Shown here piece by piece: positions 1-7,129 of a stretch of 64,000 nt of DNA (the stretch's first letter is position 1; each line of letters opens with the position of its first letter). The DNA is from Methylobacterium sp. E-066 (GTDB lineage Bacteria > Pseudomonadota > Alphaproteobacteria > Rhizobiales > Beijerinckiaceae). Where the stretch lies: assembly GCF_022829635.1 (NCBI RefSeq), contig NZ_JAKSYO010000068.1:1-64000 (forward strand), read 5' to 3'. The position numbers and the translations under genes are program-made. The notes beneath the pieces are model-generated. The model worked only from the letters and a program-made list of their open reading frames with translations, was not told where the DNA came from and ran no database searches.

Positions 1-56
1 AGCTCGTCAGGCTCATAACCTGAAGGTCACAGGTTCAAATCCTGTCCCCGCAACCA
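1..56 (+). tRNA. tRNA-fMet (CAT), 3' part
   Basis: The 5' end lies outside the window. The visible part begins in the D arm and shows a CAGG/CCTG anticodon stem around a CTCATAA loop (anticodon CAT), a T arm with a TTCAAAT loop, and the acceptor strand CCCCGCA followed by A and an encoded CCA. An A at the position that pairs with nucleotide 1 (position 52) is the mark of bacterial initiator tRNAs, which carry a C1:A72 mismatch. The matching C1 is off the edge, so initiator rather than elongator identity is a strong inference. Confidence 0.9.
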
Positions 57-84
57 AATCTTTTCCCACTACTCGACCACCATC

Positions 85-118
85 AAAAACCCGGTCCGCT
101 CACGCGGACCGGGTTTTT
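85..118 (+). terminator. Rho-independent terminator after tRNA-fMet
   Basis: A perfect 15-base-pair stem (85-99 with 104-118) closes a TCAC loop. The stem begins with five A and ends with five T, so it can terminate in both directions. It sits 29 bases past the tRNA CCA end and could also protect the tRNA from the minus-strand operon that ends at 266. Confidence 0.85.
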
Positions 119-265
119 CGTGTTTGGAGCGCCGCCAACGCTACGGATCCGTCGCGTGGTTGGCCTTCGTGCTGTGCCCTCGTCGGGTTATCGCCGCCAG
201 ACCGGATCGCCCTTCCGAACGATCGTCAACGCGCCGTCGTCCGGGACGAAGGTCATCGGATCGCC

Positions 266-1273
266 TCAGCCGGCGGAGACCGGCAGCAGCAGGGTGAGGG
301 TGGTTCCGTGGCCCGGCTCCGACTGGAGCTGCAGGTCGCCCGACCAGCCGACCACGATGCTTCGGACGATCGCGAGCCCGAGGCCGGTGCCCTGGCCGGT
401 CGCCTTGGTGGTGAAATACGGATCGAACGCGTGGGCCGCGACGGCGGCGGACATGCCTTGGCCATCGTCGACCACCCGGAGCCGCATCCACGCTCGCGCT
501 CCGGCGCCCCCCGCCCGGTCGCCGTCGATCCGATCGACCTCGACCCGCATCCGCGTCGCCCCGGCCTGCACGGCGTTCTGGAGCAGGTTCAGGAGGATCT
601 GGGTCAGCTCGCCCTGGAGGGCCAGGACCTTGGTGTCTTGATCCCGGATCGCGACCTCGAACGGCTCGCGCAGCATCGGCCGGATGAAGGTGCAGGCGGT
701 CGCCACGGCGTCGCCGAACGCTAGGCTCTGGGGCGCGATCGTCTCGCGCCGGACATAGGCCAGGATGCCCTGGATGACGCCGACCGCCTGGATCGCGCAG
801 GCTTCCACCACTTCGAGATCGGCGCGCTCAGGGGGCTTCCCGGGCAGGTCCGCCAGCATGATCTCGGTCATCCCGCGCACGGGCTGGAGCAGGTTGTTGA
901 GCTCGTGCGCCACCGAGCCGACGAACTGGCCGAGCGTCTCCAGGCGCTGCCGGTCCCGCTCGGTCCGGTCGCGCTCCTGCTGCCGATGCTGCTCGAGCAG
1001 GTCGATCTTGGTGCGGTAGGCCACCGCCGCCGAGACCATCAAGGCGCTCAGGCAGGCCGACATGCGCCGGATGATCTCCGGCTCGTTGATCGGCACGCCC
1101 TGGTCGGTCAGCGCCAGCGCCGCGCCCTCATGCAGGCCGGCAATCTCGTCGAGGGAGATGTCGTCGGTGATCGCCAGGCGGCCGAGTTCCTCGATGTCGA
1201 GGAGCGGCGCCTCGGCCGCCGTGGCGACGTAGCGGGCCATGCCGGCGGTGTAGCGCTGCAGGAGGCTGTTCAT
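266..1273 (-). CDS. Histidine kinase with RsbU-type N-terminal domain
   Basis: 335 residues. The N-terminal ~85 residues form a helical segment resembling the RsbU N-terminal domain, which in Bacillus docks the kinase RsbT. A short coiled coil (about 88-112) leads to a dimerisation box with His123 in SVAHELNN, then a GHKL ATPase domain with the N box at Asn233, a DDGQGM motif near 269-274 and GTGLGL at 295-300. No membrane segment is visible, so the protein is cytosolic. It is the last gene of the stressosome module, 6 bases after the RsbX-like gene. The arrangement suggests RsbT released from the stressosome activates this kinase instead of an RsbU phosphatase; that is inference. The cognate regulator could be one of the three receivers upstream. 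Confidence 0.85.
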   Translation of the reverse strand: MNSLLQRYTAGMARYVATAAEAPLLDIEELGRLAITDDISLDEIAGLHEGAALALTDQGVPINEPEIIRRMSACLSALMVSAAVAYRTKIDLLEQHRQQERDRTERDRQRLETLGQFVGSVAHELNNLLQPVRGMTEIMLADLPGKPPERADLEVVEACAIQAVGVIQGILAYVRRETIAPQSLAFGDAVATACTFIRPMLREPFEVAIRDQDTKVLALQGELTQILLNLLQNAVQAGATRMRVEVDRIDGDRAGGAGARAWMRLRVVDDGQGMSAAVAAHAFDPYFTTKATGQGTGLGLAIVRSIVVGWSGDLQLQSEPGHGTTLTLLLPVSAG

Positions 1274-1279
1274 GCAGCG

Positions 1280-1879
1280 TCACGCGCGGAACGCGACGCA
1301 GAGGACGCCGCAATCGTCGCTCTGGCGTCCGTGGCTGGCCATCAGGTCCGCGGCGAGGCGCTCGGGATCGCCGCGCGCCGCCTGCGGGTCCGCTTCCAGA
1401 TCCACCGGCCGCAGACCGTCGGTCCACAGGACCAGGATGTCGGCGGCGGAAAACGGCAGGATGAGCGGCTTGAGCGGGCGCAGGCCCGCCCCGACGATCC
1501 CCGGCATGCCGTCGAAGCGCAGGGTTCGCGTGGAGAACAGCGCCCCCTGGATGTTGCCGACCGCCGCCACCGTGATGGTGCGCGCGGCGGGATCGATCCG
1601 CACCAGCGCTGCCGCGGCGCCGCGGGTGTGGCGCATGGCCCTGTCGGCGGTGACGAGCCGTTGCGTCGGCTCGATGCCCGCCTGCCCCTCGACCAGGGCG
1701 AGCAGGCTGCGGGCGGCGTGGTGGGCGTCCGGCCCGTGGCCGAGGCCGTCGACGATGCAGGCGAAGGTGGCGTCCCCCTCCTGCCACCAGGCGACCATGT
1801 CGCCGCACGCGGTCTCCCCGGGATAGGTCCGGGTCGCCGCGGCGATCCGGGGCTCCGGGATCTGCGATGCCGGATTCAT
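1280..1879 (-). CDS. RsbX-like SpoIIE/PP2C-family serine phosphatase
   Basis: 199 residues, a single phosphatase domain. The motif CIVDGLGHGPDAHHAA (about 41-56) carries the metal-binding Asp-Gly pair typical of SpoIIE/PP2C phosphatases, and DILVLWTDGLRP and SDDCGVLCVAF near the C-terminus supply the other metal ligands. Small phosphatases of this type (RsbX) reset stressosomes by dephosphorylating RsbS and RsbR. The ATG overlaps the stop of the upstream ATPase gene by four bases (ATGA), so translation is probably coupled. Confidence 0.82.
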   Translation of the reverse strand: MNPASQIPEPRIAAATRTYPGETACGDMVAWWQEGDATFACIVDGLGHGPDAHHAARSLLALVEGQAGIEPTQRLVTADRAMRHTRGAAAALVRIDPAARTITVAAVGNIQGALFSTRTLRFDGMPGIVGAGLRPLKPLILPFSAADILVLWTDGLRPVDLEADPQAARGDPERLAADLMASHGRQSDDCGVLCVAFRA

Positions 1880-2289
1880 GGCCGCCGCACCAGGCAGACG
1901 ATGCGGGTCCCTTCCCCGACCCGGGAGGTGATCGCGAAGGTGTCGACCAGGCGGCGCGTCCCCGGGAGACCGCAGCCCAGGCCGCCGCGGGTCGAGAAGC
2001 CGTCCTCCATGGCCAGCGCGAGATCGGGAATCCCCGGGCCATTATCCTCGGCGACCAGCTCGATCACGGCCGCCCCGGTCGCATCCTGCGCGGTCAGGCG
2101 GATCAGGCCGCCACGGTCGGTGTGAAGGACGAGGTTCATGGCGAGTTCGGACACCGCCGTCGCCAGGCCGTGCGCCCGCACGGTGGTGAAGCCGTGGCGC
2201 AGGGCGAGCCGGCGCGCCTCCTGCCGCGCCTCGGCGGCGTCGATCTCGCTCGTCACGTTGACGGTCACCACGTCCGGTTCCAGACTCAT
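1876..2289 (-). CDS. RsbT/RsbW-type GHKL ATPase (anti-sigma-like)
   Basis: 137 residues forming one HATPase_c domain. The N box lies in AVSELAMNLVLHT (about 64-76), followed by EDNGPGIPD and the Gly-rich GGLGCGLPGTRRLVD segment. It is the second such ATPase in a row; the gene immediately upstream encodes the first. In comparable stressosome operons the second ATPase is a protein-serine kinase whose partner is not settled. It overlaps both neighbours by four bases. Whether it phosphorylates RsbS, binds an anti-sigma antagonist or serves the kinase at 266 cannot be told from sequence. Confidence 0.8.
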   Translation of the reverse strand: MSLEPDVVTVNVTSEIDAAEARQEARRLALRHGFTTVRAHGLATAVSELAMNLVLHTDRGGLIRLTAQDATGAAVIELVAEDNGPGIPDLALAMEDGFSTRGGLGCGLPGTRRLVDTFAITSRVGEGTRIVCLVRRP

Positions 2290-2741
2290 CGGCGCCTCGT
2301 CATGCCGGCCCGGACCAGGGTGCGGCCCGGACGGGTCTCGATGGTCATGTCGTCCATCAGCTTGTGCACGGCGGCGAGGCCGAGGCCGAGGCCGCCCCCG
2401 GTGGAGTATCCGCGCGTCAGCGCGCCGGTAACGTCGGCGATTCCGGGGCCCTGGTCCTCAGCCTCGATCACGATGTTCCGCTCCTGGGCCGTCAGCCGCG
2501 TGAGCACCCGGCATTCGCCGTTGCCGGCATAGGTCAGGATGTTGCGGGTGAGCTCGGAGACGACCGTGGCCAGGCGGGTCTGATCGACGGTGCCGAACCC
2601 GATCGCGGCGGCGGCGGCGCGGCTCGCCTGGCGTGCCCGCAGGATGTCGTCCTGGATCCGGATGTCGATGACCGCGCGCGTCGCGGTGCCGGACGCCCCC
2701 GGTTCCAGTTCGGAGCGATCAGGTGGTCGGGACTTCGTCAT
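2286..2741 (-). CDS. rsbT: RsbT, stressosome serine/threonine kinase
   Basis: 151 residues from the chosen ATG (MTKSRPPD); an upstream in-frame start at 2786 would add 15 residues unlike the family. It is one GHKL ATPase domain: the N box in VSELTRNILTYA, then EDQGPGIAD and GGGLGLGLAAVHKLMDD. RsbT phosphorylates RsbS and RsbR in the stressosome and then leaves to activate a downstream partner. The start lies 23 bases inside the end of rsbS, an overlap that suggests translational coupling and matches the conserved rsbR-rsbS-rsbT order. Confidence 0.88.
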   Translation of the reverse strand: MTKSRPPDRSELEPGASGTATRAVIDIRIQDDILRARQASRAAAAAIGFGTVDQTRLATVVSELTRNILTYAGNGECRVLTRLTAQERNIVIEAEDQGPGIADVTGALTRGYSTGGGLGLGLAAVHKLMDDMTIETRPGRTLVRAGMTRRR

Positions 2742-3108
2742 GGCGACCTCCGCGGGACGCCACCATCCGAGCGACCTTGGCCACACCGCCCTCGAGATCG
2801 AAGGCGGTCTCCATGTCGATCATGCCCCGGCCCATCTCCACGAGGGTCAGGGCCACGGCGGGCTGCATCCCGGCCAGGACCGCCACGCCGCCCATGATCT
2901 TCACCATCTTGGCCGTCTCCGAGAGGATCCGGGCCATGTAGGAATCGACGACGTCCGCGGCCGTGATGTCGATCACGAGCCCGTCGGCTTTTCCGGCCTG
3001 GATCAGCGCGAGGGCGTCGATCTGGAGGTCCATCACCTGCTGGTCCGTCAGGTCGGCCGGCAGGGAGGTCAGGAGGACGCGGCCGAGCCGGAGGATGGGG
3101 ACGCGCAT
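2719..3108 (-). CDS. rsbS: RsbS, stressosome STAS scaffold
   Basis: 129 residues, a lone STAS domain beginning MRVPILRLGRVLLTSL, as in RsbS. Ser56 in VVDSYMARIL aligns with the Ser that RsbT phosphorylates in Bacillus RsbS. RsbS forms the core of the stressosome shell with RsbR and sequesters RsbT. The start was placed at the ATG that overlaps the rsbR stop by one base (TGATG); the longer open frame upstream is the rsbR gene read in another frame. Confidence 0.9.
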   Translation of the reverse strand: MRVPILRLGRVLLTSLPADLTDQQVMDLQIDALALIQAGKADGLVIDITAADVVDSYMARILSETAKMVKIMGGVAVLAGMQPAVALTLVEMGRGMIDMETAFDLEGGVAKVARMVASRGGRHDEVPTT

Positions 3109-3977
3109 CAGATCATCGTCTCGATCGGGCCCTTGGAATGCTGGCCGAGGAGCCGGAAGGCCTCGGCCAGGCCGGACCGCAGGCTGCCCCGGGTGATCAT
3201 GTTCGACAGGTCCACGTCGAGCTTCACGAGGGTCTGGGCCGCGTCGGGGCTGATGCCGGTGACGATCACCTGGGAGCCGAGCAGGCGCGCGGCCTCGACG
3301 GTCTTGGTCAGGTGCAGGGCGACGCGGCTGTCGATCAGCGGCACGCCGGTCACGTCGAGGATCGCGATCCGCGCCTCCTCCCGGGACAGCGCCTCGAGCA
3401 GCCATTCCATCACCTGACGGGCCCGCTGCGTGTCGATGATCCCGACGAGCGGCATCAGGATGATGTGACGCCAGATCGGCAGCGCCGGGGTCGCGAGATC
3501 CAGGAGCGCCCGGCCCTGGCGCTTGATGATCTCCTCGCGCGTCTCGACGAAGGCCGCGAAAGTGACCAGCGCCAGCCTGTCCACCACCGCATCGAGGGCG
3601 GTACGCATCCTGTAGAGTTCGGTCGCCTTGGCGCTGGTCTCGCGATCGAGCAGCTCACCCGCGATCGACTTCAGCGACAGGATGAGCGTGGCGGTCTCCA
3701 TCGGCGTCAGGCCGTCGCGGGCGCAGGCGGCGCTGGTCGTGGCGGCCTGCTCCTCGACGGACTTGAAGGCGGGGCCGGCGCCGGCGCCGTCTTCGTCATC
3801 CGTGAGGAAATAGCCCGTGAGCTTCTCGACCAGCGTGCCCAGTTCGAGCTTGAGCAGCTGAAGCGAGGCCGGATGCGCCCCCGGCGCGGTGTCGCGCAGG
3901 CGTGCGAGCCACGCATCGAGCACGCTCGCCCGGTTCTGTAGAAGAATTTGTCCGACGCCGTGCATCAGTTCGGTCAC
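3108..3977 (-). CDS. rsbR: RsbR, stressosome sensor/co-antagonist
   Basis: 289 residues from a GTG that overlaps the stop of the receiver gene (GTGA); an ATG at 3965 is the alternative. Residues 1-160 form a helical N-terminal domain (ILLQNRASVLDAWLARL near the start) like the RsbRD sensor domain, and 165-285 are a STAS domain. In VPLIDSRVALHLTK, Ser217 sits where Bacillus RsbR has a phosphorylated Thr. The N-terminal turret is the presumed signal input. No haem- or flavin-binding motif can be recognised, so the signal is unknown. It sits just upstream of rsbS in the usual order. Confidence 0.87.
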   Translation of the reverse strand: MTELMHGVGQILLQNRASVLDAWLARLRDTAPGAHPASLQLLKLELGTLVEKLTGYFLTDDEDGAGAGPAFKSVEEQAATTSAACARDGLTPMETATLILSLKSIAGELLDRETSAKATELYRMRTALDAVVDRLALVTFAAFVETREEIIKRQGRALLDLATPALPIWRHIILMPLVGIIDTQRARQVMEWLLEALSREEARIAILDVTGVPLIDSRVALHLTKTVEAARLLGSQVIVTGISPDAAQTLVKLDVDLSNMITRGSLRSGLAEAFRLLGQHSKGPIETMI

Positions 3978-4357
3978 TCCGTGGCGGCTGATGGGGCGAG
4001 GGCGGAGACGGCGCCCAGGAGTTCCTGCATGCCGACCGGCTTCATGAGGACGCGGTCGGCTCCGACGCGCGCCGCCTCCTCCATCGAGAAGAGCTGGGGT
4101 GCCCGTGGGGCGCCCCCGGTAATCGCGATGATCGGCAGGCCGGGCTTGTGCGCCTTGACCCAGCCGATCAGCGTCAGGCCGTCCCGTCCGGGCATCCAGA
4201 GGTCGGTGACGAGGATGTCGAACGGCCGGGCGCCCAGGAGCGCCTCCGCCTCGGCGGCGGACCCGCATTCCTGGACCGTGTGCTGACCCCGCTCGAGAAA
4301 CCGCCGGATCGTCATCCTGACGACCGACACGTCATCCGTCAGTAGGACCGATGCCAT
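3974..4357 (-). CDS. CheY-like single-domain response regulator (third receiver)
   Basis: 127 residues, a receiver domain only. The acidic pair is at Asp8-Asp9, the phosphoacceptor is Asp52 in LVTDLWMPG and the conserved Lys is in VLMKPVG. There is a good ribosome site (AGAAGGA) before the ATG. It is the first gene after the only sizeable gap (96 bases, AT-rich) in the run and is coupled to rsbR by a GTGA overlap. This makes it the likely link between the chemosensory proteins and the stressosome, or the partner of the kinase at 266. Both roles are inferred. Confidence 0.86.
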   Translation of the reverse strand: MASVLLTDDVSVVRMTIRRFLERGQHTVQECGSAAEAEALLGARPFDILVTDLWMPGRDGLTLIGWVKAHKPGLPIIAITGGAPRAPQLFSMEEAARVGADRVLMKPVGMQELLGAVSALAPSAATE

Positions 4358-4453
4358 AGATCAATCCTTCTGTTTTCAAACCTGAAATGGCGCATCGCGT
4401 ACCCTAATAGACAGGACGGATGCAGTTCTTAAATCTAAGTCTCTCAATAAAAA
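4358..4453 (-). promoter_or_regulatory. AT-rich gap, possible internal promoter of the rsb module
   Basis: These 96 bases between the membrane receptor and the third receiver are clearly poorer in G and C than the genes on either side. They are the only gap in the run large enough for a promoter. No convincing -35/-10 pair or extracytoplasmic sigma motif was found, so the promoter is an inference from position and composition. Confidence 0.35.
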
Positions 4454-5686
4454 CTAAAACAACTCGATTTCATTATTGTTCTTCACATTATTTCTTGGCG
4501 GTGACGGCCCTTCTGAGAGCGCGATTTCTGCAAAAGACTTAACGTCCGGCCAAGATTTCGTCAAGGGATTCGATAGATCCAGCGCCTGGAGATGTGTCCG
4601 GGCCGCCCCAAAGATACCTTCCAGATGCTGCAGGCGCTGCCGGGTGACGTCCTGAAACTGGATCGAACCGATGAGGCGGACGATCGGCTGGGCGATGCGG
4701 GCGCTCTCTTCCTGGACCTTCACCAACGTGTCCCGCTGGTGGGCGACTAAGCGCTCCATGTTCTCCGTGAGGCTGGCGATCGCCGCGGCGATCTTCATGA
4801 GTTCGCCGCGCTCGCCCTCGATGCGGGCGTTGACCAGGACGGAGAAGTTTTCCCGGATGGACTCGCGCAGGCTGGCGAGATCCTGGGCGATCCGGCTCGC
4901 GGTGCTGGCCGAGGCGCTCGAGAGTTCCTTGACCTCCTTCGCCACCACGGCGAAGCCCGCGCCGGCCTTCTCGGCCCGGGCGGCCTCGATCGTCGCGTTC
5001 AGGGCGAGCAGGTTGGTCTGGCGGGCGATGGTCTGCACGCCTTCGGTCGCCCGCGTCAGCTGCGCGGTCGCGACGTCGAGCTCGTCGAGACGCTGCCGGC
5101 ATTCCACCACGTCCTGGTCGCGCCGGACCAGGAAGTCGCCGATCAGCTGCCGGTTCTCGGTGAGCTGCTGGTCGGTCTGGTCGACGATCTCGATCACCCG
5201 CGCGTTGGAGCCGGACAGGTCGAGGAAGGCCAGCAGCTCGGTCATCGCGCCATCGACCTCCCGCAGGCTGGTCATGATGTCGAAGGCGGCGGCCTCGGTC
5301 TCGGTGGTGACCGAGGCCGTGTCATTGGCGGCGCGCTCGAACAGGCGATCGTAGACCGCGAAATGGTCGGCCAGAGCGGCCTGGATCCCGGCCTGGATCT
5401 CCGCGCGTCCCGCAGCGTCCTGCGCCCCGGATTCGTCCGGCCGATCCGCCGGAAGCAGTGCCGGCTCCTGGGGCGCCGGCGCCTCCAGCTCCATCGCATG
5501 GCGGTTCAGCGTCACCGAGGCCCAGGCCGCGCCCCACGTGGCCGCAAAGCCGAGCACCGCGAGGGCGGCGACGCCCGGCGCGGGGCCGAACGCGACCGCG
5601 CCGACGGCGGCGAGCGCCAGGGCCGTGAGGACCGCACAGAGCGGGCCGATCCATCGGATCGCGCGCGGCGGGGGCACCCAGGCCAT
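4454..5686 (-). CDS. Membrane methyl-accepting chemotaxis-like protein without periplasmic domain
   Basis: 410 residues from ATG 5686, one base past the stop of the preceding receiver and with GGAGC upstream; a TTG at 5704 is less likely. Two hydrophobic helices at about 12-33 and 38-59 are joined by only a few residues, so no extracellular sensor is present. The chemoreceptor tip covers about 216-256 ([18 protein letters not shown], then [11 protein letters not shown]). A later [10 protein letters not shown] segment is common in receptors and CheZ-like proteins. It probably anchors CheA/CheW to the membrane or senses a cytoplasmic or membrane cue. The Asn-rich tail [12 protein letters not shown] is of unknown role. 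Confidence 0.83.
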   Translation of the reverse strand: MAWVPPPRAIRWIGPLCAVLTALALAAVGAVAFGPAPGVAALAVLGFAATWGAAWASVTLNRHAMELEAPAPQEPALLPADRPDESGAQDAAGRAEIQAGIQAALADHFAVYDRLFERAANDTASVTTETEAAAFDIMTSLREVDGAMTELLAFLDLSGSNARVIEIVDQTDQQLTENRQLIGDFLVRRDQDVVECRQRLDELDVATAQLTRATEGVQTIARQTNLLALNATIEAARAEKAGAGFAVVAKEVKELSSASASTASRIAQDLASLRESIRENFSVLVNARIEGERGELMKIAAAIASLTENMERLVAHQRDTLVKVQEESARIAQPIVRLIGSIQFQDVTRQRLQHLEGIFGAARTHLQALDLSNPLTKSWPDVKSFAEIALSEGPSPPRNNVKNNNEIELF

Positions 5687-5687
5687 A

Positions 5688-6062
5688 TCAGGCTCCGGGA
5701 ACAAGCTGACGGATCACCTTGAGCAGGGCTTCCGGATCCACCGGCTTGACGATCCAGCCCGTGGCACCCGCCGACTTCGCCTCGTTGCGCTTGTCCTGCT
5801 GGGACTCGGTGGTCAGCATCAGGATCGGGATGAACTGAAGGCCCGGAAGCTTGCGCACCCGGCGGATGAGGTCGATGCCGTTCATCGCGCCCATGTTGAG
5901 GTCGGTGATCAGCAGGTTGGGCTTGGCGCCGCCCTGCAGCGTCGTGACGGCTTCCTCGCCGCTCGCCGCCTTGAGGACGCCGAGTCCGGCCTTGCTCAGG
6001 ATCCCCTCGATGCTCATCAGCATCGTGGGGGAATCGTCGACAATCATGATCGTTGTGGCCAA
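5688..6062 (-). CDS. cheY: CheY-like response regulator (second receiver)
   Basis: 124 residues, receiver only: Asp9-Asp10 acidic pair, phosphoacceptor Asp54 in LLITDLNMG, and conserved Lys in WIVKPVDPE. The usual MPxMDG after the Asp is MGAMNG here, a small departure seen in some CheYs. It lies 9 bases after the ParA-like gene and directly before the membrane receptor. With no output domain it must act by protein contact or as a phosphate sink. Confidence 0.88.
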   Translation of the reverse strand: MATTIMIVDDSPTMLMSIEGILSKAGLGVLKAASGEEAVTTLQGGAKPNLLITDLNMGAMNGIDLIRRVRKLPGLQFIPILMLTTESQQDKRNEAKSAGATGWIVKPVDPEALLKVIRQLVPGA

Positions 6063-6071
6063 GAGTTTCTC

Positions 6072-6866
6072 CTAGGATGGTGCGTGGGCGGCGGGCGCCG
6101 CATCGGCCTGCCAGACGGCGGTCAGCTCGTCGGCGAGAAGGCCGTAATCGGCGGTTCCCCGGCTCAGGGGTGCATAGTCCCGGACGGGTTTACGGGCGGC
6201 GAACGCCTCCGCCAGACGGATGTCGGTCCGGATCCCGGTGAGCACGCGCTCGATCCCGAATTCCCGGGCGATGTCCTGCATGGTCTCGCGGTGGTGATTG
6301 GTGTGCACGTTCAGCATCACCGGCAGCAATCCGACGACCTTCAGGCCGCTATTGACCGTCGTGGCGATGCGGAAGAACAGCCGCGCCAGCTGCCGCACGC
6401 CCTCGGCCGACAGGGCGTGGGGGATCATCGGGACGAGCACGCCGTCGGCCGCCGCCAGGGCGTTCACCAGGATCATGTCGAGCGACGGCGGCGTGTCGAG
6501 GATCACGAGATCGAACCGCGCCGCGATCTCCGGGCTGCGCAGGCATCGCTGCAGGGCCGAGACGCTGCGGTCCAAAGCCGTGGTGCCGTCGAACAGCTGG
6601 TCGGCGGGGGCGACCGACACGCCCGCGCAGGCGGTCGGCCGGATGGCCGCCTGCAAGTCGAAATCGGGGCTCGTGAAGACGTGGTGGGCGGTCGGCGCGT
6701 CGCGCTCCGGCACGACGCCGAAGCCGAGCCCGGCATGCCCCTGGGTGTCCAGATCGACCAGCAGCGTGCGCCGGCCGCGGGCGCCGCATTCCGCCGCCAG
6801 GTTGACCGAGGTCGTCGACTTGCCGCTGCCGCCCTTCCGGTTCGAGATGGCCAGGATCGTGGTCAC
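6072..6866 (-). CDS. ParA/MinD-type ATPase of chemosensory cluster
   Basis: 264 residues from a GTG overlapping the previous stop (GTGA). The deviant Walker A motif KGGSGKST is at 11-18, LVDLDTQGHAGLG is the A' motif and LVILDTPPSLD is Walker B. The rest (LMVPMIPHAL-like switch region, LLPVMLNVHT) follows the Soj/ParA family. ParA homologues inside che operons, such as PpfA of Rhodobacter, space and segregate cytoplasmic receptor clusters on the nucleoid. A soluble receptor is encoded in the same operon, which fits that role. No ParB partner is present, as expected for the chemotaxis subgroup. Confidence 0.87.
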   Translation of the reverse strand: MTTILAISNRKGGSGKSTTSVNLAAECGARGRRTLLVDLDTQGHAGLGFGVVPERDAPTAHHVFTSPDFDLQAAIRPTACAGVSVAPADQLFDGTTALDRSVSALQRCLRSPEIAARFDLVILDTPPSLDMILVNALAAADGVLVPMIPHALSAEGVRQLARLFFRIATTVNSGLKVVGLLPVMLNVHTNHHRETMQDIAREFGIERVLTGIRTDIRLAEAFAARKPVRDYAPLSRGTADYGLLADELTAVWQADAAPAAHAPS

Positions 6867-7129
6867 GCGGCCGCTCCGGGCGCCGCCTGCCGGGACGCGT
6901 CGAGGAACGGCATGACCAGGCCGGCCAGCGCCGGGTCGGCGGGCGGCGTGAGCGCGGCCGGCCGCGCGGCGGCGAGAACCTGCAGGATCGCGGCGTGGAG
7001 CCCCTGGCACTTGGTCAGCACGACCTTGTGGGCGCCCGGCTTGCGCAGCGCCTCCAGCAGCGGCAGGGCCTCCTCGACGCTGCAATGCCCTTCGAGATGG
7101 ATGGTCTTGCGGACGATCCGGATGGCCAT
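6863..7129 (-). CDS. Small STAS-like protein
   Basis: 88 residues. The start is taken as the ATG that shares a base with the cheA stop (TGATG); a GTG three bases upstream is possible. The pattern IHLEGHCSVEEALPLLEAL followed by KVVLTKCQGLHAAILQVLAA resembles the beta-alpha-beta order of a STAS fold, but it lacks the usual DLSGV phosphosite and has Thr-Lys-Cys there. It overlaps the ParA gene. It may be a partner of the ATPase, of CheA or of the stressosome; no function can be assigned from sequence. Confidence 0.7.
   Translation of the reverse strand: MAIRIVRKTIHLEGHCSVEEALPLLEALRKPGAHKVVLTKCQGLHAAILQVLAAARPAALTPPADPALAGLVMPFLDASRQAAPGAAA

Noticed and set aside
120..641. Plus-strand open frame of 173 codons near the left end
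   Set aside because: It is the complement of the histidine kinase at 266-1273 and lacks a ribosome site; its Arg/Ser/Pro-rich sequence is typical of a shadow frame.
4358..4453. Extracytoplasmic-stress (EcfG-type) promoter before the rsb half
   Set aside because: No GGAAC...GTT pair with 16-17 base spacing was found; only position and low GC support a promoter there.
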